Position numbers and translations under genes: made by a program. Of a DNA stretch of 21,332 bases, positions 15,459 to 21,332 are shown in pieces; the stretch's first letter is position 1; each line of letters starts with the position of its first letter. This stretch comes from Roseilinea sp034431495 (GTDB lineage Bacteria; Chloroflexota; Anaerolineae; J036; Brachytrichaceae). The stretch is taken from assembly GCA_034431495.1 (NCBI GenBank), contig DAOUDB010000107.1, forward strand, positions 1 to 21,332. Direction: 5' to 3'. The notes under the pieces were generated by a model. The model was not told where the DNA came from. It was given only the letters and a program-made list of their open reading frames with translations, and made no database searches.

Positions 15459-15689
15459 ATGGCATGCATTAATCCCGACGGCACACTGGCGCCGTCGGCG
15501 CAGTCGATCCTGAACGCTCTGCGCAGCGGCCCGGCCAAAGCGGAGGCATTGGCACAGCAGGCCGGCCTGCCTCTGTTTCGCGTGCGCAGCAGTATGCGCG
15601 AGCTGGTTCAGGCCGGATTGGTGACCGAGGCCGATGGCGCATACATGCTGACTGACGCCGGGACAGCCCAGCTTAAGGCTGCTGCGTAG
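15459..15689 (+). CDS. Small winged-helix DNA-binding protein
   Basis: A 76-aa protein. After a short N-terminus (MACINPDGTL) it folds as a stand-alone winged helix: a helix SAQSILNALRSG, a helix-turn-helix KAEALAQQAGLPLFRVRSSMRELVQAGL and a wing VTEADGAYMLTDAG. This is the pattern of ArsR/MarR/Rrf2-like minimal winged helices. The N-terminal Cys3 could sense redox state, but one Cys is thin evidence. It begins 8 bp after the peroxiredoxin stop with a weak ribosome site, so it is probably translated from the same mRNA and may regulate it. The 3' end is followed by a strong hairpin. Confidence 0.7.
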   Translation: MACINPDGTLAPSAQSILNALRSGPAKAEALAQQAGLPLFRVRSSMRELVQAGLVTEADGAYMLTDAGTAQLKAAA

Positions 15690-15732
15690 GCGGCCTATCT
15701 AGGCGGCCTGCGTGAAACTGGCCAGGATACAA

Positions 15733-15762
15733 AACAGCCCGGCGCTTATGCGCCGGGCTGTT
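15733..15762. terminator. Bidirectional terminator between convergent genes
   Basis: A perfect 13-bp stem, AACAGCCCGGCGC (15733-15745) with GCGCCGGGCTGTT (15750-15762), and a TTAT loop. On the plus strand it is followed by TTGTTGTTGG, on the minus strand by TTTTGT after the stem start. It separates the winged-helix gene from the convergent OsmC gene and can serve both. Confidence 0.85.
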
Positions 15763-15786
15763 GTTGTTGGTGTCGGGTGTTGGGGC

Positions 15787-16224
15787 CTAATCGACGATGA
15801 ATGAGATTGGCGTCGTGTAGTGCAGGTTGTCGGAGATGGGGCAGCGCCGGTCGACCTCGGCCAAAAGCTGCTCTTTCTCTTCCTGTGTCAGATCGGCGTC
15901 ATAGTGCACTTTCACGCACATGCTGATAAAGCCGGCGCGCCCTTCGGTGGTTTTGCCCTGAAAATACTCGGTGTCGATTGGCCCTTCCACCTCCACATTG
16001 ATGCCGCGCAGTTCGATGCGCTTTTGCCGGGCGACGATGTGGCTGATGGTGATGATGCACGAAGCCAGCGACGCGAACTGATATTCCAGCGGCGTCGGGC
16101 CACTATCGGCGCCGCCGACTGCCTGCGGCTGGTCGATGTACATCACATGGTTGCGAGCTTTGGCTTCGATCTTGTAGCCTGAAACCTGTCGCGCTGCGAG
16201 CGTGATTGTCTTGATGGCGGACAT
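15787..16224 (-). CDS. OsmC/Ohr family protein
   Basis: A 145-aa cytoplasmic protein of OsmC length. Both catalytic cysteines are visible: Cys56 in SLASCIITIS and Cys128 in RRCPISDNL. The family motif GPTPLEYQFASLASC is complete. OsmC proteins reduce organic peroxides with Cys pairs; the PISDNL form is that of OsmC/YhfA-like members, not strict Ohr. An AAGGAG site (16230-16235) lies just before the start. It is preceded on the same strand by the cytochrome c gene, with 65 bp between. It converges with the peroxiredoxin unit. Confidence 0.92.
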   Translation of the reverse strand: MSAIKTITLAARQVSGYKIEAKARNHVMYIDQPQAVGGADSGPTPLEYQFASLASCIITISHIVARQKRIELRGINVEVEGPIDTEYFQGKTTEGRAGFISMCVKVHYDADLTQEEKEQLLAEVDRRCPISDNLHYTTPISFIVD

Positions 16225-16289
16225 GCAAACTCCTTGTGTTGTGGAATCATGGAATGCGAGACCAGTTGCTGTGGCGCGCAGCAGATGGC

Positions 16290-16769
16290 CTACCTGAGCG
16301 TGACAAGGTACGCGATCAGCGCCTCCAAATCAGCATCACTGATCGTTTCCTTGAAGTTCTGAATCATCAGGTTGGGCTGGCAAGGGCCGGTGGGGCAATC
16401 CGGGTAGATAAAGGCGTTCGGATTGAGAATGGATTCGCGGATGTATTCCACCGCTGTTTTGGCGGTTCCCTGACTGGATTTGTAGGCATCGGACGCGACA
16501 ATCTTGGGCGCGTCGGCGTAAATCCTGGTCAGTTCCGGCCCGACCATGCCGATGGCTTGCTCGAATCCTTTGATGACATGGCAGGATTGGCATGTCTTTT
16601 CAACAAAGACTTCCTTGCCTCGCGCAATCACAGATGCCGGCGCGGCGGTCGGTTCTGCCGGCGGCGCGGCTGTCGGCGTTGGTGTGGCCTGTTCGCCCCC
16701 ACATGCCGCGAGCATTGCAACACTCCATACGGCGAGCGCAGACAACATCCTCAGTGCTCTAATCCGCAT
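16290..16769 (-). CDS. Lipoprotein monohaem cytochrome c
   Basis: A 159-aa exported electron carrier. The signal peptide ends in the lipobox LAAC with Cys23, so the protein is membrane-anchored on the outside. A Pro/Thr/Ala-rich linker (24-47) follows, then a class I cytochrome c domain with CQSCH (Cys60, Cys63, His64) and a probable axial Met135. CPTGPC (125-130) may form a disulfide in the Met loop. C-terminal helix SDADLEALIAYLVTL is typical. It resembles the small cytochrome c domains attached to haem-copper oxidases or sulfur enzymes, but its partner is not visible. AAAGGAG (16780-16786) precedes the start and a good promoter lies upstream. OsmC follows in the same direction. Confidence 0.92.
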   Translation of the reverse strand: MRIRALRMLSALAVWSVAMLAACGGEQATPTPTAAPPAEPTAAPASVIARGKEVFVEKTCQSCHVIKGFEQAIGMVGPELTRIYADAPKIVASDAYKSSQGTAKTAVEYIRESILNPNAFIYPDCPTGPCQPNLMIQNFKETISDADLEALIAYLVTLR

Positions 16770-16819
16770 GACTTTAGATCTCCTTTGAGTGGAATTGTAG
16801 GTGCTTTACTTGGGCGAGT

Positions 16820-16848
16820 ATGCTACCCCGAAAAGACCCATTCGTCAA
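16820..16848 (-). promoter_or_regulatory. Sigma70-type promoter for the cytochrome c gene
   Basis: Read on the minus strand: TTGACG (16843-16848), a 17-bp spacer, then TAGCAT (16820-16825). Five of six and four of six bases match the consensus. The predicted transcript starts about 45 bp before the ATG at 16769. Confidence 0.6.
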
Positions 16849-16970
16849 ATATTTTGGTTGCCTGCGGGGAGATAGATGCATTGTTTAGGGTGTTTGTGTC
16901 GTTGAACGGCGCGCTTGTGGTGAGTTGGCGTCTTGATACAGCGCCGGCCCCCAACCTGCCACATCGGCGC

Positions 16971-17014
16971 CGCGACTAGCCCGCGACTAGCCCGCGACTA
17001 GCCCGCGACTAGCC
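16971..17014. repeat. Tandem repeat, four perfect 11-bp units
   Basis: CGCGACTAGCC repeated four times without error. Each unit has the palindrome CTAG, so each carries TAG on both strands. Because 11 is not a multiple of 3, the units together close all six frames. The stop of the methyltransferase gene (17009-17011) lies in the unit nearest the gene. The region 16850-16970 beyond holds no gene I can support. Confidence 0.95.
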
Positions 17015-17599
17015 GGGGAGATGAGAGGATGTCGCGGCTGGTTTGTCGATGATGATCCATGCCTGCAAATCGTCCTCCACCAGCCTGGTCTGCGCGGGCG
17101 CGCCGGCGAACAGGTCAATGATGCTGGCCGGCGCCAGAATGTGACTGCGCATCAGCGCGGCTTTCTCGGCCAGCGCAATCAGCTTGACCGGCCACCGGCG
17201 AATGTCCGGCTCCCCGATCACGATGCGCCCGCCCGGCGTCAGCACCCGCCACAACTCGGCTGCGGTTTGTCTGTGATCGGCGACATGATGCAGCGCGTCG
17301 ATCATGAGGATGCGTTCAAAGCAGGCGCTGGGGAAGGGCAATCGCTCAACATGCGCCAGCGCCACGCGCAATCCATCCTTGGCCGCCGCCTGACGCGCCA
17401 TGCCGGCGGATGCGTCGGCTACAATCACCTGCCCGGCCCGCCCGCGCAAGGCTGCGGCCACACGGCCCGTGCCGCCGCCGGCGTCCAGCAGGCTGCCGCT
17501 GATGGGCAGGCCGGCCAGTTCCACCAGACGAAAGACGATGGCCGGCGGTATGACGCGCTCATAGAACGGCGCGATGAAATCGAAATGGTCGAATGGCAT
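17009..17599 (-). CDS. Class I SAM-dependent methyltransferase
   Basis: A 196-aa cytoplasmic protein. The SAM-binding motif I is LLDAGGGTGRVAAALRG (37-53); the acidic strand-2 residue is Asp62 in VIVADAS; ALHHVADH and LWRVLTPGGRIVIGEPD are typical of UbiE-like (Methyltransf_11) enzymes. The substrate cannot be told; small molecules such as quinones or lipids are usual for this group. The start at 17599 (MPFDHFDFIAPFYERV) has GAGG upstream; the longer frame to 17734 lies inside the regulator gene. It is the last gene of the five-gene operon, 11 bp after the XRE-cupin gene. Its last codons and stop come from the tandem repeat edge, so the C-terminal tail may vary between strains. Confidence 0.88.
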   Translation of the reverse strand: MPFDHFDFIAPFYERVIPPAIVFRLVELAGLPISGSLLDAGGGTGRVAAALRGRAGQVIVADASAGMARQAAAKDGLRVALAHVERLPFPSACFERILMIDALHHVADHRQTAAELWRVLTPGGRIVIGEPDIRRWPVKLIALAEKAALMRSHILAPASIIDLFAGAPAQTRLVEDDLQAWIIIDKPAATSSHLPG

Positions 17600-17610
17600 T
17601 GCCTGCCTCG

Positions 17611-18321
17611 TTATCCTTCGTGTGCCGGCAGAGATTCGAGCGCGGCAAAATGGCGCACGGTGGGCTGATCGTTGCGATCGGCCGGGCATAGCACCAGCAG
17701 CGCTTTCGAGGGCGTGGTTTGCACGTTGTGCCATTGATGCGGCAGATGCGACGCGAACAGCAGGCTGTCGCCGGGTTCGAGCAGGTAGACCTTGTCCGCG
17801 ACGGTGTAGGCGAGCCGGCCTTCCAGACAGAACACGAATTCGTAGCCGGTGTGCACGATGGATTGATTGCCGCTGCCGCTGTTGGGTTCGAGCGTGATGA
17901 GGAAGGGCTGGACGCCGCGCTCGCTCATGCCGGCCCCCAAGTCTTCCAGCATGCCGTGCTCGAACGCAGCGCGCGGGCGTTGCCCGGCCCGGATGTGCGT
18001 CACGCTGCTGCGCGCGCCGGTCTCGAAGAACGCGCGAATGGAAATACCCAGCGCATTGGCGATCTGCTGCAGTGTGCTGACACTGGGCGAAGACTTGCCG
18101 TTTTCGATCAGGCTCAAGGTATTGACAGCCAGGCCGCTCATCTCGGCAAGCGCACGGATCGACAGGCCGCGCTCGGCCCGCAGCTCGGTCAGCCGCCGGC
18201 CCACATCGAGGTTCTGCCCTGCCGGCGATTCGGCAAGGGGCAGGCTAGAGTCTGCCGATCCACCGCGATAGCGCCGGTGGCGCGGGGTAGGGCGTTCAGT
18301 GCGATTGGTTCTGATTCTCAT
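17611..18321 (-). CDS. XRE-type helix-turn-helix regulator with cupin domain
   Basis: A 236-aa regulator. A basic N-terminus of about 35 residues is followed by the XRE helix-turn-helix at 40-100 (VGRRLTELRAERGLSIRALAEMSG, then NTLSLIENGKSSPSV). The cupin sensor is at about 135-215 with GYEFVFCLEGRLAYTV and LEPGDSLLFASHLPHQWHN. Such XRE-cupin proteins usually sense a small ligand and control a nearby metabolic or transport gene. I chose the start at 18321 (MRIRTNRTE) with ATGAGGCG ahead; 18333 is also possible. It is preceded by TrmO-like and followed by the methyltransferase. It may autoregulate the operon. Its ligand is unknown. Confidence 0.88.
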   Translation of the reverse strand: MRIRTNRTERPTPRHRRYRGGSADSSLPLAESPAGQNLDVGRRLTELRAERGLSIRALAEMSGLAVNTLSLIENGKSSPSVSTLQQIANALGISIRAFFETGARSSVTHIRAGQRPRAAFEHGMLEDLGAGMSERGVQPFLITLEPNSGSGNQSIVHTGYEFVFCLEGRLAYTVADKVYLLEPGDSLLFASHLPHQWHNVQTTPSKALLVLCPADRNDQPTVRHFAALESLPAHEG

Positions 18322-18352
18322 AAAGCGCCTCATGAATCGTGGCCCGAGCGTT

Positions 18353-18844
18353 TCACAGGGGCGTGTGTGGTTGCAGGTCTCTTGGGGTTTGCCCGTCTTG
18401 ATTGTCTGCGCGGCGATGGTCATACCAGCCGGTTTTCGCCTCGGGGTGCGCGTCGAAATCGGGCACGTACGGTTTGATATCGAGCAGCGGCGTGCCGTCC
18501 AGCATGTCTGCGCCGAGAATGTGCAGCACGTTGTCGCAGCGCGACACCAGGCGCACGATTGACAGGCCGATTGGGTTGGGCCGGCGCGGGTAACGGGTGG
18601 CAAACACGCCGCGCAACTCGTCATCCAGAAACGGTTGCACGCGCAGCGCGTATCCCTCGGCGCGATCGAAGACGTACAGCAGAACGATGTGTGAAAAGCC
18701 CTCCACATCCGCCAGACCGTCCGCATAGGCTTCAACGACTTCAACCTGGCCGGCTGCCTGCGAGCGCGCCGGCTGGATGGGGGTCTCGCGTTTGTCGGTG
18801 AAGGGCGTGTGAATGACGCCGATCGGCCGCATGATGAACTCCAT
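18353..18844 (-). CDS. TrmO/TsaA family protein (tRNA t6A37 methyltransferase-like)
   Basis: A 163-aa protein with the TsaA/TrmO (UPF0066) fold: RPIGVIHTPFTDKRETPIQ at the start, GFSHIVLLYVFDRAEG, the SAM/tRNA motif GVFATRYPRRPNPIGLSIVRL (about 79-99) and LDGTPLLDIKPYVPDFD. Escherichia coli TrmO methylates N6-threonylcarbamoyladenosine at position 37 of tRNA-Thr using SAM. This copy lacks the C-terminal domain of the larger enterobacterial protein, so a different substrate is possible. A GAGGAG site precedes the 18844 start. It begins 4 bp after the HAD gene stop, inside the five-gene operon. Confidence 0.88.
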   Translation of the reverse strand: MEFIMRPIGVIHTPFTDKRETPIQPARSQAAGQVEVVEAYADGLADVEGFSHIVLLYVFDRAEGYALRVQPFLDDELRGVFATRYPRRPNPIGLSIVRLVSRCDNVLHILGADMLDGTPLLDIKPYVPDFDAHPEAKTGWYDHRRADNQDGQTPRDLQPHTPL

Positions 18845-18848
18845 CTCG

Positions 18849-19319
18849 TCATCTCCTCAACGTGGCGACGAGCCGGCGCGGATGGATCAGCAGGTCCAGC
18901 GCGGCGGTGATGGAAGGCGCGACGACATCCGCAGCGCGCAGACATTCGATTGCCAGGCCTTCTTCGCCGAGCACGGCGATGCCCAGCGCGGCGGCGTGCA
19001 GCATCTCCACATCGTTCGCGCCGTTGCCCACAGCGACAACCCTGTTGGCGCCGAGCGAGGCGACCCAGGCCGCTTTCTGCGCGGCTTCCCGTCCTGCTTC
19101 CAGCCGGATGGCGCGTGCGCCGAGCCGGGCCGCATTCTCGGCCAGCCCGCCATGTGTGTCGGCGCTGATCAAACTGATGTTCAGCGTCTCGCGCAGGCGC
19201 GCGATCCGTTCGATCACGCCCGGCAACAACTGCCCGTCCAGCGCCAGTGTGCCGTTCATGTCGAGCGCCAGATGCTGCAATTCTAGCGCGTTGTGTGAGG
19301 GGATGTCGATTCTGAGCAT
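18849..19319 (-). CDS. HAD-superfamily protein, soluble P-type ATPase-like (COG4087)
   Basis: A 156-aa cytoplasmic protein. HAD motif I reads LALDMNGTLALDG (Asp20, with Asn at position 22 where most phosphatases have Asp). Motif II Ser52 is in SLISADTHG, Lys82 in AAQKAAW and motif IV GNGANDVEML (98-107). The N-terminus MLRIDIPSHNALELQHLALD and the end DVVAPSITAALDLLIHPRRL match the COG4087 soluble P-type-ATPase-like group as I remember it. The Asn would suit phosphoryl-enzyme formation as in P-type ATPases, where motif I is DKTGT, but slow hydrolysis is unproved. It follows the YibE/F-MBL gene by 2 bp and precedes the TrmO-like gene by 4 bp. Confidence 0.85.
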   Translation of the reverse strand: MLRIDIPSHNALELQHLALDMNGTLALDGQLLPGVIERIARLRETLNISLISADTHGGLAENAARLGARAIRLEAGREAAQKAAWVASLGANRVVAVGNGANDVEMLHAAALGIAVLGEEGLAIECLRAADVVAPSITAALDLLIHPRRLVATLRR

Positions 19320-19321
19320 GA

Positions 19322-21259
19322 CTATTTCCTGGAGCTGGGCAATGCTGGAGTTGCGTCGATCTCGATGATCGCGCCGGCGCCGGTCAGAATGAATCCCGCG
19401 CCAAACGCCGACCGGAATGCCCAGCTTGCCTTTTCGCCGGTGCAGTGCGCCGGCGCGGCTGCCGTCACACCCAGCTCGCGTAATGCCTCAATAATAGCGG
19501 CGCTCTCTTCGCCGGGCATGTCTTTCATGTGGAATCCGCCCACGATCATGTCTACGCGCCCCCATGTCTGCGCGCGGCGCGCCAGGGGCACAATGCCGGG
19601 ATGCGCGCAGCCGGTGACCAGCACATGCCGGCCGGGCGCTTGAATGAGCAAAGCCTGTTCGACGCCCCGGCTGCTGTCGGCGACAAACAGGCGCATTCCG
19701 CCGGCCAATGTCGCCGTGTCCTTTACCTCGTTCACGCGGGCGTGCTCGCGCAGGCTCGACGTGAAGCCGGCGCTGAAGCCGGCCGGAATATGCACGGTCA
19801 TATCTGCGTTGAGATTCAGCAGCGCCGTCAGGCCGCCGGTATGATCGGCGTGCTCGTGCGACAACACAACGGTGTTGATCTGGCGCGGGTCGATGCCGAG
19901 CAGGGTCATGTTGTAAATCAGGGTGGGGCCGTCGGCGCCGGTGTCGAACAGGATGCGCCGCCCGCCGGCCTCGATCAGGCAGGCAAAGCCGTGATCGGGT
20001 TTCAGCCTCTGGTCCAGCGCGTGATTGTCGTACACAAGCGTGATGCGGTTCGCGGATGTCCCGTCAGAGCCGGGCGCGTGAGTGGGCATGTCTGCGCGCG
20101 ACGCCTGTGTGTGGCGCAGCACGCTGGTGATGAATGTGGTGATGGGCACGGCGGCAATCAGGCTGAGGCTGCCGGCCAGTGAGCGCACGATCTCTTCTGC
20201 GATCAGGTCGCGGTTGAGGGTGTGCGTCCACGGTTCGGGGTACACGTGAAACAGCAACAACAACGGCAGGGCTGCGCCGACGTAGGCCAGCACCAGCGTG
20301 TTCACCGTGGCGGCAATGTGATCGTGGCCGATGTTCATCGCTCGCCGATACAGCTCACGCCAGCTCAGGCGCGGGTTGGCGATGTGAAGCTCGGTGACAG
20401 CGGAGGCCTGGCCGACGATCACATCGTCCAGCACGCCCAACGCGCCGATCATCATGCCGGCCATCAACAAGCCACGCAGATTGACCACCGACCCTGATGC
20501 CTGCAACAGGAAAGCGTCCTCTGACCCATAGCCGGTCAGCCGGGTCAGGTCGGTGGTCAGAGACACCAGTATTCCTGCCACAACCAGGCTGATGAAGATG
20601 CCAAACAACGCCGCGTGCGTCTTGAGCGTCCAGCCCTGCGTCAAATACAGCGTCACCGACAACAGCACGAACGAGCCGATCACACTGACGACAACCGGAT
20701 CGCGGCCGGCCAGAATCTGCGGCAACACAAAGCCCAGCACGACGACGAAACTGAACGCCAGGCCGATCAGCGCGCGCAGGCCCTTCCAGCCGCTCACCAG
20801 GATGGTGAAGATGATGAACATGCCGGCCAGCAGCGCCATGTCTCGCGTGCGCAGGTAGCCGGTGATCATGGCCAGTTGGCTGCCATCGGGCCGGGTCGCC
20901 AGCATGACCAGCACCGTGTCGCCGGCGCGATACAGCGATTGCTCCTGCGTGAGATTCATCAGCCCGTGCTCCACTTCGACCTGCTGCCCGCGCGAAGGTT
21001 CATCGAGCAGTTCCACAAGCAGCCGTTGGACGGGTTGTGTCTGGCCGGGGCCAATCTCGACCTGGCGCGTCTCGATGACGCGCAACACGCGGCCCTCCAC
21101 GGTCTGAGACCCTTCGATGGCTGAGCTGGTCGACGCGGCCGGGGGCATGCCGGCGCGATCTGGCTCAGCCAGCGCCAGCAGCCCCAGCGCCAGGATGCCG
21201 AGGCCCAGGATCAACGCGGCGCCCAGCGAGGCGGCAGAAAAAGCGGGAATACGTTTCAT
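19322..21259 (-). CDS. YibE/F-type membrane protein fused to a metallo-beta-lactamase domain
   Basis: A 645-aa two-part protein. Residues 1-385 are a YibE/F (PF07907) protein: an N-terminal anchor (8-30), an extracytoplasmic beta-rich domain (about 50-135) and seven further hydrophobic segments (about 142-157, 162-182, 188-207, 215-235, 262-282, 315-338, 358-380), with ALGVLDDVIVGQASAVTEL and MNIGHDHIAATVNTLVLAY as family motifs. Residues 403-640 are a COG1237-type metallo-beta-lactamase domain with LSHEHADHTGG (His468, His470, Asp472, His473), TGCAHPG (His553) and APAHCTG (His605). By counting segments the catalytic part should be cytoplasmic. A linker of about 20 residues joins them without any stop. 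It is the first gene of the operon. The function of YibE/F is unknown, and COG1237 enzymes act on pterin-phosphate-like substrates. Confidence 0.85.
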   Translation of the reverse strand: MKRIPAFSAASLGAALILGLGILALGLLALAEPDRAGMPPAASTSSAIEGSQTVEGRVLRVIETRQVEIGPGQTQPVQRLLVELLDEPSRGQQVEVEHGLMNLTQEQSLYRAGDTVLVMLATRPDGSQLAMITGYLRTRDMALLAGMFIIFTILVSGWKGLRALIGLAFSFVVVLGFVLPQILAGRDPVVVSVIGSFVLLSVTLYLTQGWTLKTHAALFGIFISLVVAGILVSLTTDLTRLTGYGSEDAFLLQASGSVVNLRGLLMAGMMIGALGVLDDVIVGQASAVTELHIANPRLSWRELYRRAMNIGHDHIAATVNTLVLAYVGAALPLLLLFHVYPEPWTHTLNRDLIAEEIVRSLAGSLSLIAAVPITTFITSVLRHTQASRADMPTHAPGSDGTSANRITLVYDNHALDQRLKPDHGFACLIEAGGRRILFDTGADGPTLIYNMTLLGIDPRQINTVVLSHEHADHTGGLTALLNLNADMTVHIPAGFSAGFTSSLREHARVNEVKDTATLAGGMRLFVADSSRGVEQALLIQAPGRHVLVTGCAHPGIVPLARRAQTWGRVDMIVGGFHMKDMPGEESAAIIEALRELGVTAAAPAHCTGEKASWAFRSAFGAGFILTGAGAIIEIDATPALPSSRK

Positions 21260-21285
21260 GGTACGCCGCCAACTGTAGCATGTGA

Positions 21286-21313
21286 CCCGGCGCGCCAGTG
21301 TCGGCGCGCCGGG
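21286..21313. repeat. Perfect inverted repeat upstream of the YibE/F-MBL operon
   Basis: CCCGGCGCGCC (21286-21296) and GGCGCGCCGGG (21303-21313) with a 6-base loop. There is no T-tract on either side, so it is not a classical terminator. It lies 27 bp before the operon start, about where a promoter or operator would be; it may also end a gene beyond the window edge. Confidence 0.6.
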
Positions 21314-21332
21314 CGAAAGGCGGCGGGGGGAA

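Noticed and set aside
16971..17014. CRISPR-like array
   Set aside because: The 11-bp units follow each other directly without spacers.
20060..20110. Boundary of two separate genes inside the YibE/F-MBL frame
   Set aside because: The frame is open through the junction, and the in-frame ATG near 20090 lacks a good ribosome site; a fused protein is the simpler reading, pending read check.

Overview
The window is a GC-rich (about 60-65 %) bacterial chromosome segment. Gene content points to Chloroflexota, probably Anaerolineae-like: a Tat-type lipoprotein start, an AAA ATPase fused to an OmpR-type winged helix, a stand-alone MurE with a non-canonical substrate motif, membrane-embedded M28 and PrsW proteases, a DUF92 protein and a short GH13 enzyme. 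The lineage is inferred from gene style, because no rRNA or tRNA gene is present. The hexamer GCCGGC is strongly over-represented.

Left part (1-8330): the start of a Tat-exported lipoprotein runs off the left edge. A gap of about 350 bp without a supported gene follows. Next is an AAA-ATPase/winged-helix regulator (minus) that diverges from a PrsW-type membrane protease (plus). A minus-strand M28 peptidase-murE pair comes next, divergent from a DUF92 membrane protein that is followed by a GH13 amylase-family enzyme.

Middle (8331-11920): an unrecognised 139-aa protein, then rpsO and pnp. These last two keep their classical order but are separated by a strong terminator and each has a structured leader. 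The rpsO leader holds a long GC-rich hairpin. The pnp leader holds an AT-richer multibranched fold and a second hairpin just before the start. A textbook terminator follows pnp.

Sulfur and redox part (11920-16850): a promoter with three CTGTCA half-sites on 11/22-bp helical phasing, like a Pho box, precedes a rhodanese - TauE/SafE permease - metallo-beta-lactamase/double-rhodanese operon. This looks like a sulfide, persulfide or thiosulfate handling unit. A 1-Cys peroxiredoxin with a small winged-helix protein follows. Converging on it are an OsmC peroxidase and a lipoprotein cytochrome c. Together these genes suggest coupled reactive-sulfur and peroxide detoxification.

Right part (16850-21332): a tight five-gene minus-strand operon. 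In transcription order it encodes a YibE/F membrane protein fused to a cytoplasmic metallo-beta-lactamase domain, a HAD protein of the soluble P-type-ATPase-like kind, a TrmO/TsaA-like protein, an XRE-cupin regulator and a SAM methyltransferase. The methyltransferase stop codon lies in a perfect 4 x 11-bp tandem repeat. The YibE/F-MBL fusion and the Pho-box-like promoter on a sulfur operon are the most unusual items.
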